A DNA stretch of 64,000 nt from Ariolimax columbianus. Taxonomy: Eukaryota > Mollusca > Gastropoda > Stylommatophora > Arionidae. Positions 25,073-38,308 of this stretch are shown one piece after another. The notes under the pieces are model-generated. The model saw only the letters and a program-made list of their open reading frames with translations, was not told where the DNA came from and ran no database searches. The translations under genes and the position numbers were made by a program. Positions within the stretch are counted from its first letter, which is position 1, and the number at the start of each line of letters is the position of its first letter. The stretch covers positions 23,516,752 through 23,580,751 of the forward strand of contig JAVGWX010000025.1 of assembly GCA_036924085.1 (NCBI GenBank), in the 5' to 3' direction.

Positions 25073-25244
25073 AAGTAATTTTGCTGACAAGAAAAACCAT
25101 TGTTTCTGAAATCAAAATTGAGTAGAAGGCGATTTGAAAAAAAGTCCAGATCATAAGTTTAGACAATTTTCAGCCGTTAGAAATGTATTGCACTTTTAAC
25201 GCACTAATTATGTGGATAAGTTAAAAGCATTTCCACTGACTTTC
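25073..25244 (+). repeat. Hybrid monomer I/D with private changes
   Basis: Starts with 'ttttgctgacaag' and 'aaaaaccattgtttctg' (two private changes), has an I-type 'gagtagaagg' body, then switches to D ('gtccagatc', 'gttagaaatg'). It lies just after the point where the 21679-24905 duplication ends, so it probably marks an exchange breakpoint. Confidence 0.75.
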
Positions 25245-25586
25245 AAGTAATTTTACTGACAAGAAAAACTAATGTTTCTTAAATCAAAATTGAGTAGAAG
25301 GCGATTTAAAAAAAAAATTGCACATCATAAGTTTAGACAATTTTCAGCCATTTGAAATGTATTGCAATTTAAACGCACTAATTATGTGGATAAGTTAAAA
25401 GCATTTCCACAGACTTTCAAGTAATTTTACTGATAAGAAAAACTAATGTTTCTAAAATTAAAATTAAACACGATTTGAAAAAAAGTTGCAGATCATAAGT
25501 TTAGACAATTTTCAGCCGTTAGAAATGTATTGCACTTTTAACGCACTAATTATGTGGATAAGTTAAAAGCATTTCCATTGACTTTC

Positions 25587-26768
25587 AAGTAATTTTACTG
25601 ACAAGAAAAACTAATGTTTCTAAAATTAAACACGATTTGAAAAAAAGTTGCAGATCATAAGTTTAGACAATTTTCAGCCGTTTGAAATGTATTGCACTTT
25701 TAACGCACTAATTATGTGCATAAGTTAAAAGTATTTCCCTGACTTTCAAGTAATTTTACTGACAAGAAAAACCAATGTTTCTAAAATTAAAATTGAGTAG
25801 AAGGCGATTTGAAAAAAAGTTCCAGCTCATAAGATTAGACAATTTTCAGCCGTTTAAAATGTATTGCAATTTAAACGCACTAATTATGTGGATAAGTTAA
25901 AAGCATTTCCATTGACTTTCAAGTAATTTTACTGACAAGAAAAACTAATGTTTCTAAAATTAAAATTAAACACGATTTGAAAAAAAGTTGCAGATCATAA
26001 GTTTAGACAATTTTCAGCCGTTAGAAATGTATTGCACTTTTAACGCACTAATTATGTGGATAAGTTAAAAGCATTTCCACTGACTTTCAAGTAATTTTAC
26101 TGACAAGAAAAACTAATGTTTCTGAAATCAAAATTGAGTAGAAGGCGATTTAAAAAAAATTGCACATCATAAGTTTAGACAATTTTCAGCCATTTGAAAT
26201 GTATTGCAATTTAAACGCACTAATTATGTGGATAAGTTAAAAGCATTTCCACAGACTTTCAAGTAATTTTACTGACAAGAAAAACTAATGTTTCTAAAAT
26301 TAAAATTAAACACGATTTGAAAAAAAGTTGCAGATCATAAGTTTAGACAATTTTCAGCCGTTAGAAATGTATTGCACTTTTAACGCACTAATTATGTGGA
26401 TAAGTTAAAAGCATTTCCACTGACTTTCAAGTAATTTTACTGACAAGAAAAACTAATGTTTCTAAAATTAAAATTGAGTAGAAGGCGATTTGAAAAAAAG
26501 TTCCAGCTCATAAGTTTAGACAATTTTCAGCCGTTTGAAATGTATTGCAATTTAAACGCACTAATTATGTGGATAAGTTAAAAGCATTTCCATTGACTTT
26601 CAAGTATATTTACTGACAAGAAAAACTAATGTTTCTAAAATTAAAATTAAACACGATTTGAAAAAAGTTGCAGATCATAAGTATAGACAATTTTCAGCCG
26701 TTTGAAATGTATTTCAATTTTAACGCACTAATTATGTGGATAAGTTAAAAGCATTTCCACTGACTTTC
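25587..26768 (+). repeat. Duplicated block P4, copy 1
   Basis: Matches 40178-41365 at offset 14597 (14591 before a 6-bp deletion in the first unit). Shared private markers are 'gtatttccctgac' (2-bp loss, 25731) and 'cataagattagac' (25829). The unit at 25587 has the 6-bp deletion 'ctaaaattaaacacg', which the other copy lacks. Confidence 0.82.
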
Positions 26769-28302
26769 AAGTAATTTTACTGACAAGATAAACTAATGTT
26801 TCTGAAATCAAAATTGAGAAGAAGGCGATTTAAAAAAAATTGCACATTATAAGTTTAGACAATTTTCAGCCGTTTGAAATGTATTGCACTTTTAACGCAC
26901 TAATTATGTGGATAAGTTAAAAGCATTTCCATTGACTTTCAAGTAATTTTACTGACAAGAAAAACTAATGTTTCTAAAATTAAAATTAAACACGATTTTA
27001 AAAAAAGTGGCAGATCATAAGTATAGACAATTTTCAGCCGTTTGAAATGTATTTCAATTTTAACGCACTAATTATGTGGATAAGTTAAAAGCATTTCCAC
27101 AGACTTTCAAGTAATTTTACTGACAAGAAAAACTAATGTTTCTAAAATTAAAATTAAACACGATTTGAAAAAAGTTGCAGATCATAAGTATAGACAATTT
27201 TGAGCCGTTTGAAATGTATTTCAATTTTAACGCACTAATTATGTGGATAAGTTAAAAGCATTTCCACTGACTTTCAAGTAATTTTACTGACAAGAAAAAC
27301 CAATGTTTCTGAAATCAAAATTGAGTAGAAGTCGATTTAAAAAAAATTGCACATCATAAGTTTAGACAATTTTCAGCCATTTGAAAAGTATTGCAATTTT
27401 AACGCACTAATTATGTGGATAAGTTAAAAGCATTTCCACTGACTTTCAAGTAATTTTACTGACAAGAAAAACTAATGTTTCTAAAATTAAAATTGAGTAG
27501 AAGGCGATTTTAAAAAAAGTTCCAGCTCATAAGTTTAGACAATTTTCAGCCGTTTGAAATGTATTGCAATTTAAACGCACTAATTATGTGGATAAGTTAA
27601 AAGCATTTCCATTGACTTTCAAGTAATTTTACTGACAAGAAAAATTAATGTTTCTAAAATTAAAATTAAACACGATTTGAAAAAAAGTTGCAGATCATAA
27701 GTTTAGACAATTTTCAGCCGGTAGAAATGTATTGCACTTTTAACGCACTAATTATGTGGATAAGTTAAAAGCATTTCCACTGACTTTCAAGTAATTTTAC
27801 TGACAAGAAAAACTAATGTTTCTGAAATCAAAATTGAGTAGAAGGCGATTTTAAAAAAATTGCACATCATAAGTTTAGACAATTTTCAGCCATTTGAAAT
27901 GTATTGCAATTTAAACGCACTAATTATGTGGATAAGTTAAAAGCATTTCCACAGACTTTCAAGTAATTTTACTGACAAGAAAAACTAATGTTTCTAAAAT
28001 TAAAATTAAACACGATTTGAAAAAAAAGTTGCAGATCATAAGTTTAGACAATTTTCAGCCGTTAGAAATGTATTGCACTTTTAACGCACTAATTATGTGG
28101 ATAAGTTAAAAGCATTTCCACTGACTTTCAAGTAATTTTACTGACAAGAAAAACTAATGTTTCTAAAATTAAAATTGAGTAGAAGGCGATTTGAAAAAAA
28201 GTTCCAGCTCATAAGTTTAGACAATTTTCAGCCGTTTGAAATGTATTGCAATTTAAACGCACTAATTATGTGGATAAGTTAAAAGCATTTCCATTGACTT
28301 TC

Positions 28303-28469
28303 AAGTATATTTACTGACAAGAAAAACTAATGTTTCTAAAATTAAAATTAAACACGATTTGAAAAAAGTTGCAGATCATAAGTATAGACAATTTTCAGCC
28401 GTTTGAAATGTATTGCAATTTAAACGCACTAATTATGTGGATAAGTTAAAAGCATTTCCATTGACTTTC
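28303..28469 (+). repeat. Hybrid monomer C'/B
   Basis: Leader 'aagtatattt' and 'gttgcagatc' with 'agtatagac' (C'), then a B right half ('gtattgcaatttaaacgc') and end 'tccattgac'. The next unit also starts 'aagtatattt' but is of G type ('aaatacgattta', 'gtggcag'). Confidence 0.75.
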
Positions 28470-28637
28470 AAGTATATTTACTGACAAGAAAAACTAATGT
28501 TTCTAAAATTAAAATTAAATACGATTTAAAAAAAAGTGGCAGATCATAAGTATAGACAATTTTCAGCCGTTTGAAATGTATTTCAATTTTAACGCACTAA
28601 TTATGTGGATAAGTTAAAAGCATTTCCACAGACTTTC

Positions 28638-28804
28638 AAGTAATTTTACTGACAAGAAAAACTAATGTTTCTTAAATCAAAATTAAACACGATTTGAAAA
28701 AAGTTGCAGATCATAAGTATAGACAATTTTGAGCCGTTTGAAATGTATTTCAATTTTAACGCACTAATTATGCGGATAAGTTAAAAGCATTTCCACTGAC
28801 TTTC
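28638..28804 (+). repeat. Hybrid monomer E-like start with H body
   Basis: Reads 'gtttcttaaatcaaaattaa' and then 'acacgatttg': an E-type 'cttaaatc' stretch joined to the short-family 'attaaacacg', followed by H ('ttttgagccg') and 'atgcggataag'. The junction lies inside the 'aaaatt' repeats. Confidence 0.68.
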
Positions 28805-29485
28805 AAGTAATTTTACTGACAAGAAAAACCAATGTTTCTGAAATCAAAATTGAGTAGAAGGCGATTTCAAAAAAAATTGCACATCATAAGTTTAGACAAT
28901 TTTCAGCCATTTGAAAAGTATTGCAATTTTAACGCACTAATTATGTGGATAAGTTAAAAGCATTTCCACAGACTTTCAAGTAATTTTACTGACAAGAAAA
29001 ACTAATGTTTCTAAAATTAAAATTAAACACGATTTGAAAAAAAGTTGCAGATCATAAGTTTAGACAATTTTCAGCCGTTAGAAATGTATTGCACTTTTAA
29101 CGCACTAATTATGTGGATAAGTTAAAAGCATTTCCACTGACTTTCAAGTAATTTTACTGACAAGAAAAACTAATGTTTCTGAAATCAAAATTGAGTAGAA
29201 GGCGATTTAAAAAAAATTGCACATCATAAGTTTAGACAATTTTCAGCCATTTGAAATGTATTGCAATTTAAACGCACTAATTATGTGGATAAGTTAAAAG
29301 CATTTCCACAGACTTTCAAGTAATTTTACTGACAAGAAAAACTAATGTTTCTAAAATTAAAATTAAACACGATTTGAAAAAAAGTTGCAGATCATAAGTT
29401 TAGACAATTTTCAGCCGTTAGAAATGTATTGCACTTTTAACGCACTAATTATGTGGATAAGTTAAAAGCATTTCCACTGACTTTC

Positions 29486-29658
29486 AAGTAATTTTACTGA
29501 CAAGAAAAACTAATGTTTCTAAAATTAAAATTGAGTAGAAGGCGATTTGAAAAAAAGTTCCAGCTCATAAGTATAGACAATTTTCAGCCGTTTGAAATGT
29601 ATTTCAATTTTAACGCACTAATTATGTGGATAAGTTAAAAGCATTTCCATTGACTTTC
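29486..29658 (+). repeat. Hybrid monomer B/C with F-like end
   Basis: B left half to 'ccagctcataag', then 'tatagac' and a C right half, but with 'tccattgac' at the end as in F. The next unit is G. It is consistent with the loss of whole units between B and G, with the exchange inside the conserved right half. Confidence 0.72.
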
Positions 29659-30165
29659 AAGTAATTTTACTGACAAGAAAAACTAATGTTTCTAAAATTA
29701 AAATTAAACACGATTTAAAAAAAAGTGGCAGATCATAAGTATAGACAATTTTCAGCCGTTTGAAATGTATTTCAATTTTAACGCACTAATTATGTGGATA
29801 AGTTAAAAGCATTTCCACAGACTTTCAAGTAATTTTACTGACAAGAAAAACTAATGTTTCTAAAATTAAAATTAAACACGATTTGAAAGAAGTTGCAGAT
29901 CATAAGTATAGACAATTTTGAGCCGTTTGAAATGTATTTCAATTTTAACGCACTAATTATGTGGATAAGTTAAAAGCATTTCCACTGACTTTCAAGTAAT
30001 TTTACTGACAAGAAAAACCAATGTTTCTGAAATCAAAATTGAGTAGAAGGCGATTTAAAAAAAATTGCACATCATAAGTTTAGACAATTTTCAGCCATTT
30101 GAAAAGTATTGCAATTTTAACGCACTAATTATGTGGATAAGTTAAAAGCATTTCCATTGACTTTC

Positions 30166-30332
30166 AAGTAATTTTACTGACAAGAAAAACTAATGTTTCT
30201 AAAATTAAAATTAAACACGATTTGAAAAAAGTTGCAAATCATAAGTATAGACAATTTTCAGCCGTTTGAAATGTATTGCACTTTTAACGCACTAATTATG
30301 TGCATAAGTTAAAAGTATTTCCACTGACTTTC
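30166..30332 (+). repeat. Type J monomer, representative (167 bp)
   Basis: Short-family unit marked by 'gttgcaaatc' and 'agtatagac', right half 'gtttgaaatg' with 'gcacttttaac', and a distinct tail 'gtgcataagttaaaagtatt'. The tail change lengthens the dyad arms to 9 bp (30280-30288 and 30308-30316). J lies between I or F and K from about 30 kb rightward; a near-J unit lies at about 24.58 kb. Confidence 0.85.
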
Positions 30333-30506
30333 AAGTAATTTTACTGACAAGAAAAACCAATGTTTCTAAAATTAAAATTGAGTAGAAGGCGATTTTTAAA
30401 AAAAGTTCCAGCTCATAAGTTTAGACAATTTTCAGCCGTTTGAAATGTATTGCAATTTAAACGCACTAATTATGTGGATAAGTTAAAAGCATTTCCATTG
30501 ACTTTC
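30333..30506 (+). repeat. Type K monomer, representative (174 bp)
   Basis: Long-family unit combining the 'aaaaaccaatg' leader with a B-like body ('ctaaaattaaaattgagt', 'gttccagctc'), an A-tract region reading 'gatttttaaa' or 'gattttaaaa', and B-type right half and end. It follows J or L. A sub-variant with 'gagtagtagg' and 'gttctagctc' occurs only at 24.78 and 38.18 kb, and one with 'tttaaacacac' occurs at 49.45, 52.16, 59.44 and 62.15 kb. Confidence 0.85.
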
Positions 30507-31854
30507 AAGTAATTTTACTGACAAGAAAAACTAATGTTTCTAAAATTTAAATTAAACACGATTTGAAAAAAATTGCAGATCATAAGTATAGACAATTTTC
30601 AGCCGTTTGAAATGTATTTCAATTTTAACGCACTAATTATGTGGATAAGTTAAAAGCATTTCCACTGACTTTCAAGTAATTTTACTGACAAGAAAAACTA
30701 ATGTTTATAAAATTAAAATTAAACACGATTTGAAAAAAAGTCCAGATCATAAGTTTAGACAATTTTCAGCCGTTAGAAATGTATTGCACTTTTAACGCAC
30801 TAATTATGTGGATAAGTTAAAAGCATTTCCACTGACTTTCAAGTAATTTTACTGACAAGATAAACTAATGTTTCTGAAATCAAAATTGAGAAGAAGGCGA
30901 TTTAAAAAAAATTGCACATCATAAGTTTAGACAATTTTCAGCCGTTTGAAATGTATTGCACTTTTAACGCACTAATTATGTGGATAAGTTAAAAGCATTT
31001 CCATTGAATTTCAAGTAATTTTACTGACAAGAAAAACTAATGTTTCTAAAATTAAAATTAAACACGATTTAAAAAAAAGTGGCAGATCATAAGTATAGAC
31101 AATTTTCAGCCGTTTGAAATGTATTTCAATTTTAACGCACTAATTATGTGGATAAGTTAAAAGCATTTCCACAGACTTTCAAGTAATTTTACTGACAAGA
31201 AAAACTAATGTTTCTAAAATTAAAATTAAACACGATTTGAAAAAAGTTGCAGATCATAAGTATAGACAATTTTGAGCCGTTTGAAATGTATTTCAATTTT
31301 AACGCACTAATTATGTGGATAAGTTAAAAGCATTTCCACTGACTTTCAAGTAATTTTACTGACAAGATAAACTAATGTTTCTGAAATCAAAATTGAGAAG
31401 AAGGCGATTTAAAAAAAATTGCACATCATAAGTTTAGACAATTTTCAGCCGTTTGAAATGTATTGCACTTTTAACGCACTAATTATGTGGATAAGTTAAA
31501 AGCATTTCCATTGACTTTCAAGTAATTTTACTGACAAGAAAAACTAATGTTTCTAAAATTAAAATTAAATACGATTTAAAAAAAAGTGGCAGATCATAAG
31601 TATAGACAATTTTCAGCCGTTTGAAATGTATTTCAATTTTAACGCACTAATTATGTGGATAAGTTAAAAGCATTTCCACAGACTTTCAAGTAATTTTACT
31701 GACAAGAAAAACTAATGTTTCTAAAATTAAAATTAAACACGATTTGAAAAAAGTTGCAGATCATAAGTATAGACAATTTTGAGCCGTTTGAAATGTATTT
31801 CAATTTTAACGCACTAATTATGCGGATAAGTTAAAAGCATTTCCACTGACTTTC

Positions 31855-34800
31855 AAGTAATTTTACTGACAAGAAAAACCAATGTTTCTGAAATCAAAAT
31901 TGAGTAGAAGGCGATTTAAAAAAAATTGCACATCATAAGTTTAGACAATTTTCAGCCATTTGAAAAGTATTGCAATTTTAACGCACTAATTATGTGGATA
32001 AGTTAAAAGCATTTCCACAGACTTTCAAGTAATTTTACTGACAAGAAAAACTAATGTTTCTAAAATTAAAATTAAACACGATTTGAAAAAAAGTTGCAGA
32101 TCATAAGTTTAGACAATTTTCAGCCGTTAGAAATGTATTGCACTTTTAACGCACTAATTATGTGGATAAGTTAAAAGCATTTCCACTGACTTTCAAGTAA
32201 TTTTACTGACAAGAAAAACTAATGTTTCTAAAATTAAAATTGAGTAGAAGGCAATTTTAAAAAAAGTTCCAGCTCATAAGTTTAGACAATTTTCAGCCGT
32301 TTGAAATGTATTGCGATTTAAACGCACTAATTATGTGGATAAGTTAAAAGCATTTCCATTGACTTTCAAGTAATTTTACTGACAAGAAAAACTAATGTTT
32401 CTAAAATTAAAATTAAACACGATTTGAAAAAAAGTTGCAGATCATAAGTTTAGACAATTTTCAGCCGGTAGAAATGTATTGCACTTTTAACGCACTAATT
32501 ATGTGGATAAGTTAAAAGCATTTCCACTGACTTTCAAGTAATTTTACTGACAAGAAAAACTAATGTTTCTGAAATCAAAATTGAGTAGAAGGCGATTTTA
32601 AAAAAATTGCACATCATAAGTTTAGACAATTTTCAGCCATTTGAAATGTATTGCAATTTAAACGCACTAATTATGTGGATAAGTTAAAAGCATTTCCACA
32701 GACTTTCAAGTAATTTTACTGACAAGAAAAACTAATGTTTCTAAAATTAAAATTAAACACGATTTGAAAAAAAGTTGCAGATCATAAGTTTAGACAATTT
32801 TCAGCCGTTAGAAATGTATTGCACTTTTAACGCACTAATTATGTGGATAAGTTAAAAGCATTTCCACTGACTTTCAAGTAATTTTACTGACAAGAAAAAC
32901 TAATGTTTCTAAAATTAAATTGAGTAGAAGGCGATTTGAAAAAAAGTTCCAGCTCATAAGTATAGACAATTTTCAGCCGTTTGAAATGTATTTCAATTTT
33001 AACGCACTAATTATGTGGATAAGTTAAAAGCATTTCCACAGACTTTCAAGTAATTTTACTGACAAGAAAAACTAATGTTTCTAAAATTAAAATTAAACAC
33101 GATTTGAAAGAAGTTGCAGATCATAAGTATAGACAATTTTGAGCCGTTTGAAATGTATTTCAATTTTAACGCACTAATTATGTGGATAAGTTAAAAGCAT
33201 TTCCACTGACTTTCAAGTAATTTTACTGACAAGAAAAACCAATGTTTCTGAAATCAAAATTGAGTAGAAGGCGATTTAAAAAAAATTGCACATCATAAGT
33301 TTAGACAATTTTCAGCCATTTGAAAAGTATTGCAATTTTAACGCACTAATTATGTGGATAAGTTAAAAGCATTTCCATTGACTTTCAAGTAATTTTACTG
33401 ACAAGAAAAACTAATGTTTCTAAAATTAAAATTAAACACGATTTGAAAAAAGTTGCAAATCATAAGTATAGACAATTTTCAGCCGTTTGAAATGTATTGC
33501 ACTTTTAACGCACTAATTATGTGCATAAGTTAAAAGTATTTCCACTGACTTTCAAGTAATTTTACTGACAAGAAAAACCAATGTTTCTAAAATTAAAATT
33601 GAGTAGAAGGCGATTTTAAAAAAAAGTTCCAGCTCATAAGTTTAGACAATTTTCAGCCGTTTGAAATGTATTGCAATTTAAACGCACTAATTATGTGGAT
33701 AAGTTAAAAGCATTTCCATTGACTTTCAAGTAATTTTACTGACAAGAAAAACTAATGTTTCTAAAATTAAAATTAAACACGATTTGAAAAAAATTGCAGA
33801 TCATAAGTATAGACAATTTTCAGCCGTTTGAAATGTATTTCAATTTTAACGCACTAATTATGTGGATAAGTTAAAAGCATTTCCACTGACTTTCAAGTAA
33901 TTTTACTGACAAGAAAAACTAATGTTTCTAAAATTAAAATTAAACACGATTTGAAAAAAAGTCCAGATCATAAGTTTAGACAATTTTCAGCCGTTAGAAA
34001 TGTATTGCACTTTTAACGCACTAATTATGTGGATAAGTTAAAAGCATTTCCACTGACTTTCAAGTAATTTTACTGACAAGATAAACTAATGTTTTTGAAA
34101 TCAAAATTGAGAAGATGGCGATTTAAAAAAAATTGCACATCATAAGTTTAGACAATTTTCAGCCGTTTGAAATGTATTGCACTTTTAACGCACTAATTAT
34201 GTGGATAAGTTAAAAGCATTTCCATTGACTTTCAAGTAATTTTACTGACAAGAAAAACTAATGTTTCTAAAATTAAAATTAAACACGATTTAAAAAAAAG
34301 TGGCAGATCATAAGTATAGACAATTTTCAGCCGTTTGAAATGTATTTCAATTTTAACGCACTAATTATGTGGATAAGTTAAAAGCATTTCCACAGACTTT
34401 CAAGTAATTTTACTGACAAGAAAAACTAATGTTTCTAAAATTAAAATTAAACACGATTTGAAAAAAGTTGCAGATCATAAGTATAGACAATTTTGAGCCG
34501 TTTGAAATGTATTTCAATTTTAACGCACTAATTATGCGGATAAGTTAAAAGCATTTCCACTGACTTTCAAGTAATTTTACTGACAAGAAAAACCAATGTT
34601 TCTGAAATCAAAATTGAGTAGAAGGCGATTTAAAAAAAATTGCACATCATAAGTTTAGACAATTTTCAGCCATTTGAAAAGTATTGCAATTTTAACGCAC
34701 TAATTATGTGGATAAGTTAAAAGCATTTCCACAGACTTTCAAGTAATTTTACTGACAAGAAAAACTAATGTTTCTAAAATTAAAATTAAACACGATTTGA

Positions 34801-34908
34801 AAAAAAGTTGCAGATCATAAGTTTAGACAATTTTCAGCCGTTAGAAATGTATTGCACTTTTAACGCACTAATTATGTGGATAAGTTAAAAGCATTTCCAC
34901 TGACTTTC
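31855..34908 (+). repeat. Duplicated block P5, copy 1 (with 508-bp deletion)
   Basis: Matches 41366-44927. Shared markers: 'cagccggtag' (about 32462), 'gaaagaagttgc' (33106) and 'atgcggataag' (about 34534). The copy is 508 bp shorter because of the B/G hybrid at 32876-33047. A private F unit at about 34.08 kb has 'tgtttttgaaatc' with 'gaagatggcg'. Confidence 0.84.
32876..33047 (+). repeat. Hybrid monomer B/G at a 508-bp deletion junction
   Basis: B left half (with a 1-bp loss, 'aaattaaattgag') up to 'ccagctcataag', then a G right half ('tatagac', 'gtatttcaatttt', 'tccacagac'). In the matching block at 41366-44927 the order here is B, C', F, G; here only B/G remains. The offset between the blocks rises from 9511 to 10019 across this point, exactly 508 bp, or three monomers. 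Confidence 0.84.
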
Positions 34909-35081
34909 AAGTAATTTTACTGACAAGAAAAACTAATGTTTCTAAAATTAAAATTGAGTAGAAGGCGATTTAAAAAAAAGTTCCAGCTCATAAGTTTAGA
35001 CAATTTTCAGCCGTTTGAAATGTATTGCAATTTAAACGCACTAATTATGTGGATAAGTTAAAAGCATTTCCACTGACTTTC

Positions 35082-38000
35082 AAGTAATTTTACTGACAAG
35101 AAAAACTAATGTTTCTGAAATCAAAATTGAGTAGAAGGCGATTTTAAAAAAATTGCACATCATAAGTTTAGACAATTTTCAGCCATTTGAAATGTATTGC
35201 AATTTAAACGCACTAATTATGTGGATAAGTTAAAAGCATTTCCACAGACTTTCAAGTAATTTTACTGACAAGAAAAACTAATGTTTCTAAAATTAAAATT
35301 AAACACGATTTGAAAAAAAGTTGCAGATCATAAGTTTAGACAATTTTCAGCCGTTAGAAATGTATTGCACTTTTAACGCACTAATTATGTGGATAAGTTA
35401 AAAGCATTTCCACTGACTCAAGTAATTTTACTGACAAGAAAAACTAATGTTTCTAAAATTAAAATTGAGTAGAAGGCGATTTGAAAAAAAGTTCCAGCTC
35501 ATAAGTTTAGACAATTTTCAGCCGTTTGAAATGTATTGCAATTTAAACGCACTAATTATGTGGATAAGTTAAAAGCATTTCCATTGACTTTCAAGTATAT
35601 TTACTGACAAGAAAAACTAATGTTTCTAAAATTAAAATTAAACACGATTTGAAAAAAGTTGCAGATCATAAGTATAGACAATTTTCAGCCGTTTGAAATG
35701 TATTTCAATTTTAACGCACTAATTATGTGGATAAGTTAAAAGCATTTCCACTGACTTTCAAGTAATTTTACTGACAAGATAAACTAATGTTTCTGAAATC
35801 AAAATTGAGAAGAAGGCGAATTAAAAAAAATTGCACATCATAAGTTTAGACAATTTTCAGCCGTTTGAAATGTATTGCACTTTTAACGCACTAATTATGT
35901 GGATAAGTTAAAAGCATTTCCATTGACTTTCAAGTAATTTTACTGACAAGAAAAACTAATGTTTCTAAAATTAAAATTAAACACGATTTGAAAAAAAGTG
36001 GCAGATCATAAGTATAGACAATTTTCAGCCGTTTGAAATGTATTTCAATTTTAACGCACTAATTATGTGGATAAGTTAAAAGCATTTCCACAGACTTTCA
36101 AGTAATTTTACTGACAAGAAAAACTAATGTTTCTAAAATTAAAATTAAACACGATTTGAAAAAAAGTTGCAGATCATAAGTTTAGACAATTTTCAGCCGT
36201 TAGAAATGTATTGCACTTTTAACGCACTAATTATGTGGATAAGTTAAAAGCATTTCCACTGACTTTCAAGTAATTTTACTGACAAGAAAAACTAATGTTT
36301 CTAAAATTAAAATTGAGTAAAAGGCGATTTGAAAAAAAGTTCCAGCTCATAAGTTTAGACAATTTTCAGCCGTTTGAAATGTATTGCAATTTAAACGCAC
36401 TAATTATGTGGATAAGTTAAAAGCATTTCCATTGACTTTCAAGTAATTTTACTGACAAGAAAAACTAATGTTTCTAAAATTAAAATTAAACACGATTTGA
36501 AAAAAAGTTGCAGATCATAAGTTTAGACAATTTTCAGCCGTTAGAAATGTATTGCACTTTTAACGCACTAATTATGTGGATAAGTTAAAAGCATTTCCAC
36601 TGACTTTCAAGTAATTTTACTGACAAGAAAAACTAATGTTTCTGAAATCAAAATTGAGTAGAAGGCGATTTTAAAAAAATTGCACATCATAAGTTTAGAC
36701 AATTTTCAGCCATTTGAAATGTATTGCAATTTAAACGCACTAATTATGTGGATAAGTTAAAAGCATTTCCACAGACTTTCAAGTAATTTTACTGACAAGA
36801 AAAACTAATGTTTCTAAAATTAAAATTAAACACGATTTGAAAAAAAGTTGCAGATCATAAGTTTAGACAATTTTCAGCCGTTAGAAATGTATTGCACTTT
36901 TAACGCACTAATTATGTGGATAAGTTAAAAGCATTTCCACTGACTTTCAAGTAATTTTACTGACAAGAAAAACTAATGTTTCTAAAATTAAAATTGAGTA
37001 GAAGGCGATTTGAAAAAAAGTTCCAGCTCATAAGTTTAGACAATTTTCAGCCGTTTGAAATGTATTGCAATTTAAACGCACTAATTATGTGGAGAAGTTA
37101 AAAGCATTTCCATTGACTTTCAAGTATATTTACTGACAAGAAAAACTAATGTTTCTAAAATTAAAATTAAACACGATTTGAAAAAAGTTGCAGATCATAA
37201 GTATAGACAATTTTCAGCCGTTTGAAATGTATTTCAATTTTAACGCTCTAATTATGTGGATAAGTTAAAAGCATTTCCACTGACTTTCAAGTAATTTTAC
37301 TGACAAGATAAACTAATGTTTCTGAAATCAAAATTGAGAAGAAGGCGATTTAAAAAAAATTGCACATCATAAGTTTAGACAATTTTCAGCCGTTTGAAAT
37401 GTATTGCACTTTTAACGCACTAATTATGTGGATAAGTTAAAAGCATTTCCATTGACTTTCAAGTAATTTTACTGACAAGAAAAACTAATGTTTCTAAAAT
37501 TAAAATTAAACACGATTTAAAAAAAAGTGGCAGATCATAAGTATAGACAATTTTCAGCCGTTTGAAATGTATTTCAATTTTAACGCACTAATTATGTGGA
37601 TAAGTTAAAAGCATTTCCACAGACTTTCAAGTAATTTTACTGACAAGAAAAACTAATGTTTCTAAAATTAAAATTAAACACGATTTGAAAAAAGTTGCAG
37701 ATCATAAGTATAGACAATTTTGAGCCGTTTGAAATGTATTTCAATTTTAACGCACTAATTATGTGGATAAGTTAAAAGCATTTCCACTGACTTTCAAGTA
37801 ATTTTACTGACAAGAAAAACCAATGTTTCTGAAATCAAAATTGAGTAGAAGGCGATTTAAAAAAAATTGCACATCATAAGTTTAGACAATTTTCAGCCAT
37901 TTGAAAAGTATTGCAATTTTAACGCACTAATTATGTGGATAAGTTAAAAGCATTTCCACAGACTTTCAAGTAATTTTACTGACAAGAAAAACTAATGTTT

Positions 38001-38308
38001 CTAAAATTAAAATTAAACACGATTTGAAAAAAGTTGCAGATCATAAGTATAGACAATTTTCAGCCGTTTGAAATGTATTGCACTTTTAACGCACTAATTA
38101 TGTGCATAAGTTAAAAGTATTTCCACTGACTTTCAAGTAATTTTACTGACAAGAAAAACCAATGTTTCTAAAATTAAAATTGAGTAGTAGGCGATTTTAA
38201 AAAAAAGTTCTAGCTCATAAGTTTAGACAATTTTCAGCCGTTTGAAATGTATTGCAATTTAAACGCACTAATTATGTGGATAAGTTAAAAGCATTTCCAT
38301 TGACTTTC
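35082..38308 (+). repeat. Duplicated block P3, copy 2
   Basis: Second copy of 21679-24905, 13403 bp downstream, with the same four private markers. Its own change is 'taacgctctaat' near 37240. The homology ends sharply at 38309, where an A unit replaces the C unit of copy 1. Confidence 0.85.

Noticed and set aside
25073..25244. Possible inserted foreign sequence at the diverged unit near 25.1 kb
   Set aside because: All of it aligns to the monomer; it is an I/D hybrid with two private base changes.
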